Below are positions 1-6,381 of a DNA stretch of 18,262 nucleotides, in pieces. The DNA is taken from contig CAYHKY010000027.1 of the NCBI GenBank assembly GCA_964357355.1, positions 1-18,262 of the forward strand. Reading direction: 5' to 3'. This DNA is from CAYHKY01 sp964357355 (GTDB lineage Bacteria > Patescibacteriota > Microgenomatia > UBA10105). Position numbers and translations under genes: made by a program. Each line of letters begins with the position of its first letter. Position 1 is the first letter of the stretch. The notes under the pieces were generated by a model. The model was not told the origin of the DNA, did not search any database, and worked only from the letters and a program-made list of their open reading frames with translations.

Positions 1-596
1 CGTACTTGCCAAAGCGCTATATGTTCGGGTATGCGTGTATATGGTTTGATATGTTTCAAGTTGGTTAATTGTTTCACTTTGATGTGGCGATCGGCAAATT
101 CTTCACGGATTTTTTCCGAGAAATCCGCATCCAAAAAAGCCGACATATTGGCTATTTCATAAATCCGCAGCGTGTCTTTGGCGCGGAGAGAATTCCACGT
201 CACCTGTTTCAAGCCTTCAATACCTTGATAGTACAGTACCTTTGACCCGGGTGTGACACTTCCCCAAAGAGTTGCTAGTTGATCAAATATAACCGGCATT
301 TTTTTACGCAGCATTTGGGCTGCATGTTCTTTTTCAGCGACCAATAGTTCCAATTCCTGGTATGCACTTGCTCCAAACTTCGACCCCCGATCATCAAGAT
401 GGGTAGTCACGAGTTTTTTCTCAAGTAGTTTGTCCAAAATTCGATACACTCGGGTTCGGGCAAGGTGGAGCTCACGGCTGATTTGGAGAGCGGAAAGTAC
501 GCCTTTTTGGGCTAAAAGAAGGTATATTCTAGCTTCTATATCATCCAAACCAAAAGGCGTTAATAAATGCGTATAGTTGTCTGCCTGATCGGACAT
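1..596 (-). CDS. TrmB-family transcriptional regulator (C-terminus cut by window edge)
   Basis: The reverse strand reads open from an ATG at 596 to the left edge (198 codons, no stop), so the C-terminus is missing. The first ~70 residues form a winged helix-turn-helix: LTPFGLDDIEARIYLLLAQ, then SALQISRELHLARTRVYRIL and a wing (KKLVTTHLDDRG). This is followed by a helical dimerisation stretch (ELLVAEKEHAAQMLRKKMP) and the start of an effector-like domain (VLYYQGIEGLKQV). This layout is that of TrmB/sugar-specific regulators, which in known members bind sugars and control transport or glycolytic genes. The gene is divergent from a SemiSWEET gene, so that transporter is an obvious candidate target (inference). 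The start is supported by TTGAAG-18-TACAAT ending 8 nt before the ATG. Family call confident; ligand unknown. Confidence 0.82.
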   Translation of the reverse strand, partial: MSDQADNYTHLLTPFGLDDIEARIYLLLAQKGVLSALQISRELHLARTRVYRILDKLLEKKLVTTHLDDRGSKFGASAYQELELLVAEKEHAAQMLRKKMPVIFDQLATLWGSVTPGSKVLYYQGIEGLKQVTWNSLRAKDTLRIYEIANMSAFLDADFSEKIREEFADRHIKVKQLTNLKHIKPYTRIPEHIALWQV

Positions 597-599
597 CAA

Positions 600-628
600 T
601 TGTCATTGTAATTGATATTTAATATACA
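600..628 (+). promoter_or_regulatory. Possible promoter for the SemiSWEET gene
   Basis: TTGTCA (600-605), 17-nt spacer, TATACA (623-628). If used, the transcript would start near 635 with a ~36-nt leader containing the TTACAAC repeats. Moderate match only. Confidence 0.35.
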
Positions 629-634
629 CTTCAA
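605..634 (-). promoter_or_regulatory. Promoter of the TrmB-type gene
   Basis: On the minus strand TTGAAG (634-629), an 18-nt spacer and TACAAT (610-605) lie 8 nt before the ATG at 596. This is the same short-leader layout seen at other genes here. It overlaps the plus-strand promoter-like pair at 600-628. Confidence 0.5.
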
Positions 635-642
635 CCTACAAT

Positions 643-663
643 TTACAACTTACAACTTACAAC
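643..663 (+). repeat. Three perfect TTACAAC direct repeats (operator candidate)
   Basis: TTACAAC occurs three times back to back (643-649, 650-656, 657-663) directly before the SemiSWEET start codon and inside the divergent region shared with the TrmB-type regulator. Phased short direct repeats in such a place could be a regulator-binding array; simple-sequence slippage is the alternative. Confidence 0.55.
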
Positions 664-670
664 TATATTT

Positions 671-922
671 ATGAATCCTGAACTTGTCGGTTTTCTTGCC
701 GGCTTTCTGACATCAATCAATCTGCTACCGCAAATTGTCCAGTCAATACGGACCAGAAGTGTTGGTGACGTGTCCTTAGCCATGCTAGTCATTTATGACC
801 TGGGACTTGGGTTGTGGGTAGTTTACGGCATTCTTATCCTGCGTCCGGCAATAATAGTTATGGATGGATCAGCCTTCCTGGCCTCACTTCTGATGACTTA
901 TATTAAATATAAATATCAATAA
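671..922 (+). CDS. SemiSWEET-type sugar transporter (PQ-loop/MtN3 family)
   Basis: An 83-residue protein with three hydrophobic segments (about residues 4-22, 36-56 and 60-78), the usual size and topology of a bacterial SemiSWEET, which dimerises in the membrane to make a bidirectional sugar pore. The hallmark PQ motif is P20-Q21 in SINLLPQIVQSIRTRS, followed by the expected basic, polar loop (RTRSVGDVSLAM) and a second helix with LWVVYGI. The gene stands alone on the plus strand, divergent from the TrmB-type regulator and convergent with the galT-like gene. The substrate cannot be read from sequence; a mono- or disaccharide fits the sugar-metabolic neighbours. No clear Shine-Dalgarno sequence precedes the ATG. 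Confidence 0.85.
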   Translation: MNPELVGFLAGFLTSINLLPQIVQSIRTRSVGDVSLAMLVIYDLGLGLWVVYGILILRPAIIVMDGSAFLASLLMTYIKYKYQ

Positions 923-962
923 TAATTCTTGTTTAATAAATTGAGAAGTTCTTTAAAAATTA

Positions 963-1841
963 TCACCCGATCTTACAGAAATCTTTGGATGCAAGGTTGT
1001 CGGAAGCGTCTTCGGGATCAATTACATTTACAGAAAGCCCGGTTCCCAATTCAAACCCGGCACGATGGATGAGCCGGGGGATGATTCGCAGGAACCAGTT
1101 TTGTCCGTGGTTTATATAATAATTATAGGAGAAAGGGATGTCAGCGCGGATCTTTTTGGTTTCCGGATTGTCATAACATCCTTTGAGCCGGCAAAGGGTG
1201 GACTTAAGAACTTTGGCTAAATCTTTGAGAATCTCATCACTGGAATCGGCAAAATATGTATCCCTGTTTTTAGGCGCGATCCAAACTTCATAAGGCCACT
1301 GGGAAAAATCCGGGCAATAGACGGTAAAATAATTATTTTCCTCGACTACGTTATTTACAGGTTCAAGTGCCAATGCATCGAGATTAATCTGTCTGGGAAT
1401 TACTACGAGTTGTGAATGGGGATGTGTAAGTGAAGCTCCCGCATGTTCGCCGTGGTTGACAAATATCAACACATGCCCGTCATTTCGATGCGTCTGACAC
1501 CGCTGCCGATAAGCATTCAGAATCATTTGCACTTGATCCAAAGGCAGATCTTCGATATTTTTTACCGGGTCAGGACTATGGATGATAACTTCATGGATAT
1601 CAGTTATGGGAAATTTATTCGGTATTACCCGCACCTTCCATCCCGGCTTGTTTGCCTCACCTTCGCCTATGCGAAATACTTCCGGAGGGGTGAGATGTTC
1701 ATTACCTTGCGCGAACGGGTCAATTTTTACTCCGGGTGGAGTTTGTATGCCTGTAGGAATAGAGTGCTTAATGCGGTTTACGCGGTTGGTGGCGATTACA
1801 ATCCAGCGTTGGGTTTTGATGTCAGGAACAAATTTGGCCAT
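963..1841 (-). CDS. galT: Galactose-1-phosphate uridylyltransferase-like protein (HIT superfamily)
   Basis: A 292-residue protein of the GalT branch of the HIT superfamily, whose members transfer UMP between UDP-hexose and hexose-1-phosphate in the Leloir pathway. The N-terminus has QRWIVIATNR, then RVIPNKFP (71-78) and the active-site block GASLTHPHSQ with nucleophilic His142 in H140-P-H142-S-Q144. It is shorter than E. coli GalT (348 aa). The usual CPFC zinc motif is D41-P-F-A44 in DPFAQGNE, and the SPDH segment reads SPDP, so by alignment only one of the four E. coli zinc ligands (the first His of HPH) remains. Catalysis does not require the cysteines, so it can be active; true substrate (Gal-1-P or another sugar or nucleotide) is uncertain. 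It is the last gene of a minus-strand run. Confidence 0.82.
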   Translation of the reverse strand: MAKFVPDIKTQRWIVIATNRVNRIKHSIPTGIQTPPGVKIDPFAQGNEHLTPPEVFRIGEGEANKPGWKVRVIPNKFPITDIHEVIIHSPDPVKNIEDLPLDQVQMILNAYRQRCQTHRNDGHVLIFVNHGEHAGASLTHPHSQLVVIPRQINLDALALEPVNNVVEENNYFTVYCPDFSQWPYEVWIAPKNRDTYFADSSDEILKDLAKVLKSTLCRLKGCYDNPETKKIRADIPFSYNYYINHGQNWFLRIIPRLIHRAGFELGTGLSVNVIDPEDASDNLASKDFCKIG

Positions 1842-1884
1842 ATGATAAACTTACCACAACCAAAAATTCCGCACAAGAACAATT

Positions 1885-2268
1885 TTACTTACTTGGGTCG
1901 AAGTACAAAGTTCCATTCTCATTCCATACGGTCTGTTTTGGATTCAGTCGTGCATTAACTCCTCTGTATTTTTTACCATAAAACTCCACTTTAGCTGATT
2001 GTGGTTGGCCATTTTCACCGGTATCGTTGACAACATTAAAAACAGGCTTACCATTTTTGAAAAACCTCACTATCTGTCCAGCTTCAATAGTATAGATCCC
2101 ATTATCATCAGGTTCTAACGGTTTATCATGCCCCGGCCGGGTAATTCTCGCGCCAAGAGTATCGCGTCCACCACTTTCATTTGTGTTTGGATAAAAATAA
2201 ACCGCGCTGAAGGGCAATGCAAGCGCAAATTGAAAAACCCGGGTCAATACCTCTTTTCCGTACCCCAT
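1885..2268 (-). CDS. Hypothetical protein, 127 aa
   Basis: Not recognised. The N-terminus is mildly hydrophobic (VFQFALALPFSAVYFYP, residues 11-27), possibly a membrane-proximal segment but not a clean signal peptide. The rest is polar and beta-rich, with VRFFKNGKPVFNVVND (about 67-82) and a C-terminal NENGTLYFDPSK. It lies 15 nt downstream of the receiver-like gene and 43 nt upstream of the galT-like gene on the same strand, so co-transcription is likely. The overlapping plus-strand frame is longer in places but shows no protein-like pattern. Confidence 0.6.
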   Translation of the reverse strand: MGYGKEVLTRVFQFALALPFSAVYFYPNTNESGGRDTLGARITRPGHDKPLEPDDNGIYTIEAGQIVRFFKNGKPVFNVVNDTGENGQPQSAKVEFYGKKYRGVNARLNPKQTVWNENGTLYFDPSK

Positions 2269-2283
2269 ATATTTTCAGAAATT

Positions 2284-2796
2284 TTATAGGTTTAAATAAT
2301 ACTTAATAATCTTCATAAATTGCTTTGTATCAGGAAAGGGTTTTGAGAAATAAACCAGATCTTGCGCGTTGTAAAATGCTCTGACTTCAGTTTTACTCCA
2401 ATCGTGCGAAAATCCAATTATCGGAGTATCCCTGTTTATACACAAATTAGTGTCATTTTTCAATGCATTTAATATCATTCCGCCTTCTCCCTTCCCTGTA
2501 CCATAACGGTAAACTAGACTTTGTCTCGGAGTATTTTGTGTACCATGCAAGCGGAAATTTAAAATAACTAGATCATATTGGTTCAATCCTAACAACCTCA
2601 TCGCTTCATCCTCGGTGTCCGCAACTTCCAATTCTATCGCCGGATCAATATATGCCAATAAATCTCTCATCATGAGATCAAGCCCATAATTTGGATCAGA
2701 AAACTGACTACTTACAGCATCATCAATAAAAAGCACTCTTCTAGAGCTGGGATTTAGTCTTTCAGTAAAATGTTCTCTTTTTGTTGATAAACCCAT
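2284..2796 (-). CDS. Receiver-like protein lacking the phospho-acceptor Asp
   Basis: Product of 170 aa from the ATG at 2796; an in-frame ATG at 2814 would add six residues. The core follows the CheY receiver pattern: RRVLFIDDA (strand 1 and acidic pair), ADTEDEAMRLLGLNQYDLVILNFRLHG (helix 2 and strand 3), TPIIGFSHD (strand 4 with Ser) and LVYFSKPF (strand 5 with the conserved Lys-Pro). The residue after DLVIL, normally the phosphorylated Asp, is Asn (residue 86 counted from 2814). There is no attached output domain. A pseudo-receiver acting as a binding module or stand-alone regulator is plausible; no kinase gene is seen nearby. The shorter start is preferred because TATAAA sits at 2808-2803, 6 nt before it. 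Confidence 0.6.
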   Translation of the reverse strand: MGLSTKREHFTERLNPSSRRVLFIDDAVSSQFSDPNYGLDLMMRDLLAYIDPAIELEVADTEDEAMRLLGLNQYDLVILNFRLHGTQNTPRQSLVYRYGTGKGEGGMILNALKNDTNLCINRDTPIIGFSHDWSKTEVRAFYNAQDLVYFSKPFPDTKQFMKIIKYYLNL

Positions 2797-2903
2797 AGTT
2801 ATTTTATACCACATTTACCGGAGTTTTGCATGGTCAGTACGTCTCCTGGTGTTATCATAAATATGTGCAATAGCCCACTTTTGTGATTTGGGTGGGGTGG
2901 AGG

Positions 2904-2940
2904 CTTATGGTCCATAAGACATGTTATGGTCAACCATAAG
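2904..2940. repeat. Two adjacent palindromes of one motif (operator candidate)
   Basis: CTTATGG-T-CCATAAG (2904-2918) is followed five bases later by TTATGG-TCAA-CCATAA (2924-2939). Both share TTATGG/CCATAA half-sites with different centres. They lie about 100 bp upstream of the receiver-like gene and just past the 3' end of the gene at 2974-3369. They may be a tandem operator, or hairpins in the upstream gene's 3' end; no U-tract follows, so they are not typical terminators. Confidence 0.5.
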
Positions 2941-2973
2941 GCTTTAGTAGACTATAAACTTACTTATCCGATG

Positions 2974-3369
2974 TTAAGTACCATAATATCGCAAGCAGAT
3001 GGCATTATCGATGATCGCTATACCGTTAATGTCATTAATATTCATGGCTCTGATTTTAACGCACGCCCAAGTCATTACTCCACCGATTATTACAGTCTGA
3101 CCTGCTAACTCATCTAGATGGGCATCAAGCGGTATGCCTGAAGGATACGTATCCCAAATATTATTAAATTGCACGCCTCCCTGCATGAGCCGGGAAACAC
3201 GCTTAAGCAACCTCAGAGTATCAGGTCCGGCAAACTTCCCAATCAAAGTATCCATATGTACGAGTTCAACAACTACTCCGTCATAATCCGACGCTTTAGG
3301 GATCCTCTCCCGCAAGTGCCTGACACCATCTTCTATATATATAGTCGGATGCAATTCCAAGCCTCTCAT
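2974..3369 (-). CDS. Hypothetical protein, possible isochorismatase-fold fragment
   Basis: Product of 131 aa from the ATG at 3369. The C-terminal third, TVIIGGVMTWACV followed by ...IAIIDNAI, resembles the isochorismatase-like hydrolase signature (hydrophobic strand, G-V-x-T-x-x-C-V with the nucleophilic Cys, then a strand ending in D-A). The N-terminal half lacks the usual D-M-Q motif and a clear catalytic Lys, so if related it is short or degenerate. This call is tentative. The start is chosen because a promoter inside the adjacent repeat element (TTGCAA-16-TATAAT, 3406-3379) ends 9 nt upstream of it. Overlapping plus-strand frames (2926-3108, 3169-3420) look like shadows. Confidence 0.45.
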   Translation of the reverse strand: MRGLELHPTIYIEDGVRHLRERIPKASDYDGVVVELVHMDTLIGKFAGPDTLRLLKRVSRLMQGGVQFNNIWDTYPSGIPLDAHLDELAGQTVIIGGVMTWACVKIRAMNINDINGIAIIDNAICLRYYGT

Positions 3370-3378
3370 AGACAACGA

Positions 3379-3406
3379 ATTATACCCATCCTACGCTGGT
3401 TTGCAA
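3379..3406 (-). promoter_or_regulatory. Promoter carried by repeat copy A
   Basis: On the minus strand TTGCAA (3406-3401), 16-nt spacer, perfect TATAAT (3384-3379), then 9 nt to the ATG at 3369. Both hexamers come from or abut the left part of the dispersed repeat. Confidence 0.6.
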
Positions 3407-3443
3407 CTTTATTAGGTTAAAATAGCAGCTAAAGAGGAGTATA
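3381..3443 (+). repeat. Dispersed stem-loop repeat, copy A (tail missing)
   Basis: Begins TATACCCATCCTACGCTGG and ends TAGCAGCTAAAGAGGAGTATA, closely matching the left module of copies C and D. The internal stem is degenerate and the conserved tail (TATGGCC...GGCTATA) is absent, replaced by AT-rich DNA. It adjoins the 5' end of the minus-strand gene at 2974-3369. Confidence 0.65.
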
Positions 3444-3488
3444 ATAGGATATAATCTCATATAACAGGATATAAAAAAATAAAATATA

Positions 3489-3526
3489 TTTACACAAAAT
3501 TGCGCTATAGCTCATTTTTGTGTAAA
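3489..3526. repeat. Inverted repeat in AT-rich gap
   Basis: TTTACACAAAA (3489-3499) and TTTTGTGTAAA (3516-3526) are an 11-bp perfect inverted repeat around a loop containing GCTATAGC. Minus-strand reading puts a T-rich run after the stem, so it could be a terminator in that direction, but no minus-strand gene lies upstream of it. The rest of 3444-3621 is AT-rich, with repeated GGATATAA words and no gene. Confidence 0.45.
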
Positions 3527-3582
3527 AATTGAGAGTTGCGGAATGATCATTATACAATTTATATAAAACTGTTATACAAGAC

Positions 3583-3611
3583 TTGATATCTATAGGTCTT
3601 TTTGCTAATAT
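3583..3611 (+). promoter_or_regulatory. Promoter of gene 3622-3927
   Basis: TTGATA (3583-3588), 17-nt spacer, TAATAT (3606-3611), then 10 nt to the ATG at 3622. Confidence 0.5.
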
Positions 3612-3621
3612 TCCCTAAGGT

Positions 3622-3927
3622 ATGCCTTTGCATGCGTCATTATCTTACTCACCATCAAAAGAAGCCGAACCTATCACCATTGAGATTGGTACAACCTTCG
3701 ATGGTATAAGTGCACTGCAATTACCGGGGCCATTTGATGGTTTAGGACTGGTTGCCTGGACCGGAGATTCTGACAGAAAAGCTATAGTTTCTTATGAAAA
3801 ATCAATGCAAGTTGTTCAAATTTATGATCCAAATATTCCTCACAAACTCAAGTTTCCTATGAAAAATGAATTGGGCGAAATCATTCTCGGATCACAAATT
3901 GTGTTCACTCTTACACGCGTTCCTTAA
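3622..3927 (+). CDS. Hypothetical protein, 101 aa
   Basis: Not recognised. The sequence alternates hydrophobic and polar residues as in a small beta-rich domain, with no membrane segment or signal peptide: ITIEIGTTFDGISAL, then GLGLVAWTGDSDRKAIVSYE and KLKFPMKNELGEIILGSQ. It has its own short-leader promoter and is followed 57 nt later by a second promoter for the next gene, so the two are probably separate units. Codon use and frame continuity suggest a real gene. Confidence 0.6.
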   Translation: MPLHASLSYSPSKEAEPITIEIGTTFDGISALQLPGPFDGLGLVAWTGDSDRKAIVSYEKSMQVVQIYDPNIPHKLKFPMKNELGEIILGSQIVFTLTRVP

Positions 3928-3947
3928 TGTTCGAAAGAAACTTTGGG

Positions 3948-3976
3948 TTGAATTCGGGAGAGTAAAATGCTATCCT
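3948..3976 (+). promoter_or_regulatory. Promoter of the small membrane-protein operon
   Basis: TTGAAT (3948-3953), 17-nt spacer, TATCCT (3971-3976), then 8 nt to the GTG at 3985. Its position supports GTG as the true start. Confidence 0.55.
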
Positions 3977-3984
3977 AAAGTCCG

Positions 3985-4185
3985 GTGAAGCACATTAAGT
4001 TTTCGACGAAATTCCGGGTGCAATTATCTGACAAACTGATGGATTTGGGAAATTATTCAGCAATCGGTCTAGTCTTTGCACAACTTTTGCCAGGAGTGAA
4101 ATTTTCCCAATCAGCCTTTTTACTGGGTGTTATACTTACATTAGTCTGTTATGTAATCGGTTACTTGATATATCCTAAAAATTAA
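3985..4185 (+). CDS. Small two-helix membrane protein, 66 aa
   Basis: Starts at GTG. After a basic amphipathic N-terminus (KHIKFSTKFRVQLSDKL) come two hydrophobic segments, about residues 23-38 (GNYSAIGLVFAQLLPG) and 43-63 (AFLLGVILTLVCYVIGYLIY), giving a hairpin in the membrane. The pattern LMDLGNYSAIGLVFAQLL plus a second helix resembles small bacterial membrane proteins of the DUF6722 type, recognised by eye only. The TAA stop is separated by 2 nt from the next ATG, so it is the first gene of a three-gene microprotein operon. Confidence 0.65.
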   Translation: MKHIKFSTKFRVQLSDKLMDLGNYSAIGLVFAQLLPGVKFSQSAFLLGVILTLVCYVIGYLIYPKN

Positions 4186-4187
4186 CT

Positions 4188-4268
4188 ATGTTAGAACTCA
4201 CTTTAATTATATTGATTGTTTTAGTAATTGCTGGTGGCTTATTTGTCGCCGCCCACAAAGGGAAATAA
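4188..4268 (+). CDS. 26-residue single-pass membrane microprotein
   Basis: A short open frame of 26 codons plus TAA. The product has a hydrophobic core (LTLIILIVLVIAGGLFVAA) and a basic tail (HKGK), as expected for a positive-inside single-pass peptide. It is packed 2 nt after one gene and 1 nt before the next, which is strong context for being translated. Function unknown; it may pair with the two-helix protein upstream. Confidence 0.55.
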   Translation: MLELTLIILIVLVIAGGLFVAAHKGK

Positions 4269-4269
4269 T

Positions 4270-4428
4270 ATGAGCAAAACGAAACTTATCGTCAAAAATA
4301 ACCAGGTACTGGTGGATGCTGACGTGCTTTTTGAACAAATAGAGGAAGCCGGCGGCAATTGGCAAAAAGTCAGGGACAGTTACCAACAACTAAAAAGCTC
4401 TCTCCAAACCGACGAAGACGAAGATTGA
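4270..4428 (+). CDS. Small acidic-tailed soluble protein, 52 aa
   Basis: Begins at ATG 4270, one base after the microprotein stop; a longer in-frame reading from 4228 would run through the microprotein gene and is unlikely. The product has a short beta-like segment (TKLIVKNNQVLVDADVLF), then a helix (LFEQIEEAGGNWQKVRDSYQQLKSSL) ending in an acidic tail. No family recognised. It ends 6 bp from the convergent sugar-kinase gene. Confidence 0.55.
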   Translation: MSKTKLIVKNNQVLVDADVLFEQIEEAGGNWQKVRDSYQQLKSSLQTDEDED

Positions 4429-4434
4429 TAATTC

Positions 4435-5376
4435 CTATACTCTCTTTTTATTTTTCTCCCATTCCCCTTTGGCCATGATAGCAGCGCCGACTTCGGCAGA
4501 AACCAGAGGCTTGACTATCCGGCAACGTTTCAAAAGTGCGGTCACATACCCTTCAAATACAGCCCGAAAATACTTACTTTCAAAAAGCCCGCCGATGATG
4601 ACTACTCGGTTATACTCATTTTCCAATTTCAACCGTTTCACGACAGCACTTATCGCTTTACCCAGTTCGCCCACAGTTTTATCTATCAAATCTTTGGCTA
4701 CCATATCCCCTTCTTCTGCTGCTACAATCACGAGCGGTGCGAAATCAGACACTTCATGAATTGAAGGTTTTGCATCATTATTCCAATCTGCAATGTCGGC
4801 GGCCGTTGTAAAACCAAGTCTATTTTCGATTTTTTGGTTTAGAATTGTCGGTTCACCGGACCCGTCGTAAGCCTCAACTACAGCTTGGAACATCCGTTTC
4901 GCCAATTGAAACCCGCTGCCTTTATCTCCCAAAAAATGTCCCCAGTTACCGGCTGAAGCCTCTTCCCCGTGGGCATTTACTCCGTAAACGTTACAGCCTG
5001 TTCCGGCAACTACGACAATCCCCGGCGGTGTAGTTCCGCAATACAGGCCGATTTTTGTGTCGTTGACAACCGTCAGTTTATTTTTCAGATATGCCATGTC
5101 TCCTGTAGAAAAAGTCTTAAACAACTGCTCATAATCCTTTTGCGTATCACAACCGGCAATGCCGATAGTTACCCAGGTGATTTTTTCCTCGGTTAAAAGC
5201 GCTTTACTGATAACTTCCTCAATCACCCGGTAGACGTTTCTGGTGACTTGAGTTAAACCGATATTGTGATAATTTGCCGGACCGCCATTGGCTTCGGCTA
5301 TCAACTGTGAAGATTCATCTATCACCACTGCTTTTGTTTTGGTGCCTCCGGCGTCAAGACCGAGAAAATATTGCAT
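4435..5376 (-). CDS. BadF/BadG/BcrA/BcrD-type sugar kinase (N-acetylglucosamine kinase-like)
   Basis: A 313-residue ASKHA-fold protein. Phosphate-1 motif GLDAGGTKTKAVVID (6-20), phosphate-2 region IVVVAGTGCNVYGV (119-132), then GNWGHFLGDKGSGF (142-155), the signature of the BadF/BadG family that includes eukaryotic-like GlcNAc kinases, and the adenosine-binding strand VVIIGGLFES near the C-terminus. Most likely it phosphorylates GlcNAc or a related amino sugar in the cytoplasm; glucosamine or other sugar substrates cannot be excluded. The benzoyl-CoA-reductase activator role is unlikely because the Fe-S cysteines are absent and the neighbours are sugar enzymes. It follows transaldolase by 74 nt on the same strand with no promoter seen in the gap, so co-transcription is likely. 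Confidence 0.85.
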   Translation of the reverse strand: MQYFLGLDAGGTKTKAVVIDESSQLIAEANGGPANYHNIGLTQVTRNVYRVIEEVISKALLTEEKITWVTIGIAGCDTQKDYEQLFKTFSTGDMAYLKNKLTVVNDTKIGLYCGTTPPGIVVVAGTGCNVYGVNAHGEEASAGNWGHFLGDKGSGFQLAKRMFQAVVEAYDGSGEPTILNQKIENRLGFTTAADIADWNNDAKPSIHEVSDFAPLVIVAAEEGDMVAKDLIDKTVGELGKAISAVVKRLKLENEYNRVVIIGGLFESKYFRAVFEGYVTALLKRCRIVKPLVSAEVGAAIMAKGEWEKNKKRV

Positions 5377-5377
5377 A

Positions 5378-5450
5378 AGCGTTTAGGAATTAGAAATTAG
5401 CGTTTGGAAAAAAGAAATCCCTCTAATTCCTATACGCTAATTCCTGTACG
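5378..5450. repeat. Tandem and inverted repeats between transaldolase and sugar kinase
   Basis: AGCGTTTAGGAATTAG (5378-5393) pairs with CTAATTCCTATACGCT (5423-5438) with one mismatch. The right side is also a 14-bp tandem (CTAATTCCTATACG at 5423, CTAATTCCTGTACG at 5437), and the left side holds a second partial AGCGTTTGGA copy at 5399-5408. On the minus strand the loop includes a T-run. It could act as an intercistronic processing or attenuation hairpin. Confidence 0.6.
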
Positions 5451-6317
5451 CTACCTTATTAAGTTGGTCCAATCTTCCATAAACTTCGTCACTCCCGCAT
5501 CTGTCAAATCATGATGCAGATCATAATCATGCCAGTCTTTATCCAAAGTCAATTCTTTATAAGGGAGAGGCGTCAACGCTCCGGGATCATAACGGTAACT
5601 TGGTAAAGGAGTCCTAAATCCAGTTTCAGACCACATTTGAAATGTTTTGAATGGGATTGTGATAGCAGGACTTTTCAAACTTAATGCATAAAATATGTGA
5701 TCAAGACGGCGAACACTGGCTGTGAGTACTGATACATGTTGATTTGCAGTTTGATACATTTTGAGTGTGTTTGAGACTACATCCATTCCGTTCTCACCCC
5801 GATCATCGAGGCGTCCCACAAAAGGCGAAATAAACACCCGGTGCTTGGCATTTCTGGTGGCCACATAAACCGCTGCTGCCTGTTCCTGGGAAAAATTAAG
5901 CGTAATATTTACCGACCATTCACCACAAAATATTTCTGCTGCGGCCAAACCGTTTGCGGTACAGGGAAATTTGACGACTCCGTTGGGGATCCAGTCGCGA
6001 TAAATGCGGGCTTGGCGTAAAAACTCTTCACTTGATGTCGTAAGATCACCGATCACCTGGATAGAAACCGGTCCGCTCGTCACTTTGGCTACAGACTCGA
6101 CGATCTTTTTATATTCCGCCAGCGCCTCATCCTGAGTTAATTTTTTTCCGGAAATCAGATATTTCATCACTTCAGGGTTTTTGGATACAAGTGTGGGATT
6201 AGTCGTCTGACCTCCGATGCCTGAATATCCTGCAAGTTTCAGTTGTTCGTCCGCTTTGAGTGTTTCCTTGGGATCTCCCCCGTCAATGAAGATAAGTGAG
6301 GATAAAGCCAGATCCAT
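5451..6317 (-). CDS. tal: Transaldolase
   Basis: A 288-residue class I aldolase-fold enzyme of the non-oxidative pentose phosphate pathway, which moves a dihydroxyacetone unit between sugar phosphates through a Schiff base. Seen: GQTTNPTLVSK (36-46, with N40-P41), the Schiff-base lysine K116 in VVKFPCTANGL, VNITLNFSQEQA (136-147) and SPFVGRLDDRG (164-174), all in the canonical order. Length is between the ~215-aa fructose-6-phosphate aldolase-like group and the ~317-aa TalB group. It acts with the transketolase and ribulose-phosphate 3-epimerase encoded in the same window. The start at 6317 is supported by a promoter ending 9 nt upstream. Confidence 0.88.
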   Translation of the reverse strand: MDLALSSLIFIDGGDPKETLKADEQLKLAGYSGIGGQTTNPTLVSKNPEVMKYLISGKKLTQDEALAEYKKIVESVAKVTSGPVSIQVIGDLTTSSEEFLRQARIYRDWIPNGVVKFPCTANGLAAAEIFCGEWSVNITLNFSQEQAAAVYVATRNAKHRVFISPFVGRLDDRGENGMDVVSNTLKMYQTANQHVSVLTASVRRLDHIFYALSLKSPAITIPFKTFQMWSETGFRTPLPSYRYDPGALTPLPYKELTLDKDWHDYDLHHDLTDAGVTKFMEDWTNLIR

Positions 6318-6326
6318 ATAATAATT

Positions 6327-6354
6327 TATATACTATTCTTGCTGCTTTTTGCAA
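6327..6354 (-). promoter_or_regulatory. Promoter of transaldolase
   Basis: Minus strand: TTGCAA (6354-6349), 16-nt spacer, TATATA (6332-6327), 9 nt to the ATG at 6317. It lies downstream of the terminator at 6491-6517, so tal does not depend on that upstream transcript. Confidence 0.55.
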
Positions 6355-6381
6355 TAAGAAGAACGTGAATGAAATTATTTA

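Noticed and set aside
1443..1958. Plus-strand open frames across the galT-like gene
   Set aside because: They overlap a well-supported gene on the other strand and their proteins show no family motifs.
2926..3108. Plus-strand frame near the tandem palindromes
   Set aside because: It overlaps the gene at 2974-3369, which has a better promoter and a more protein-like product.
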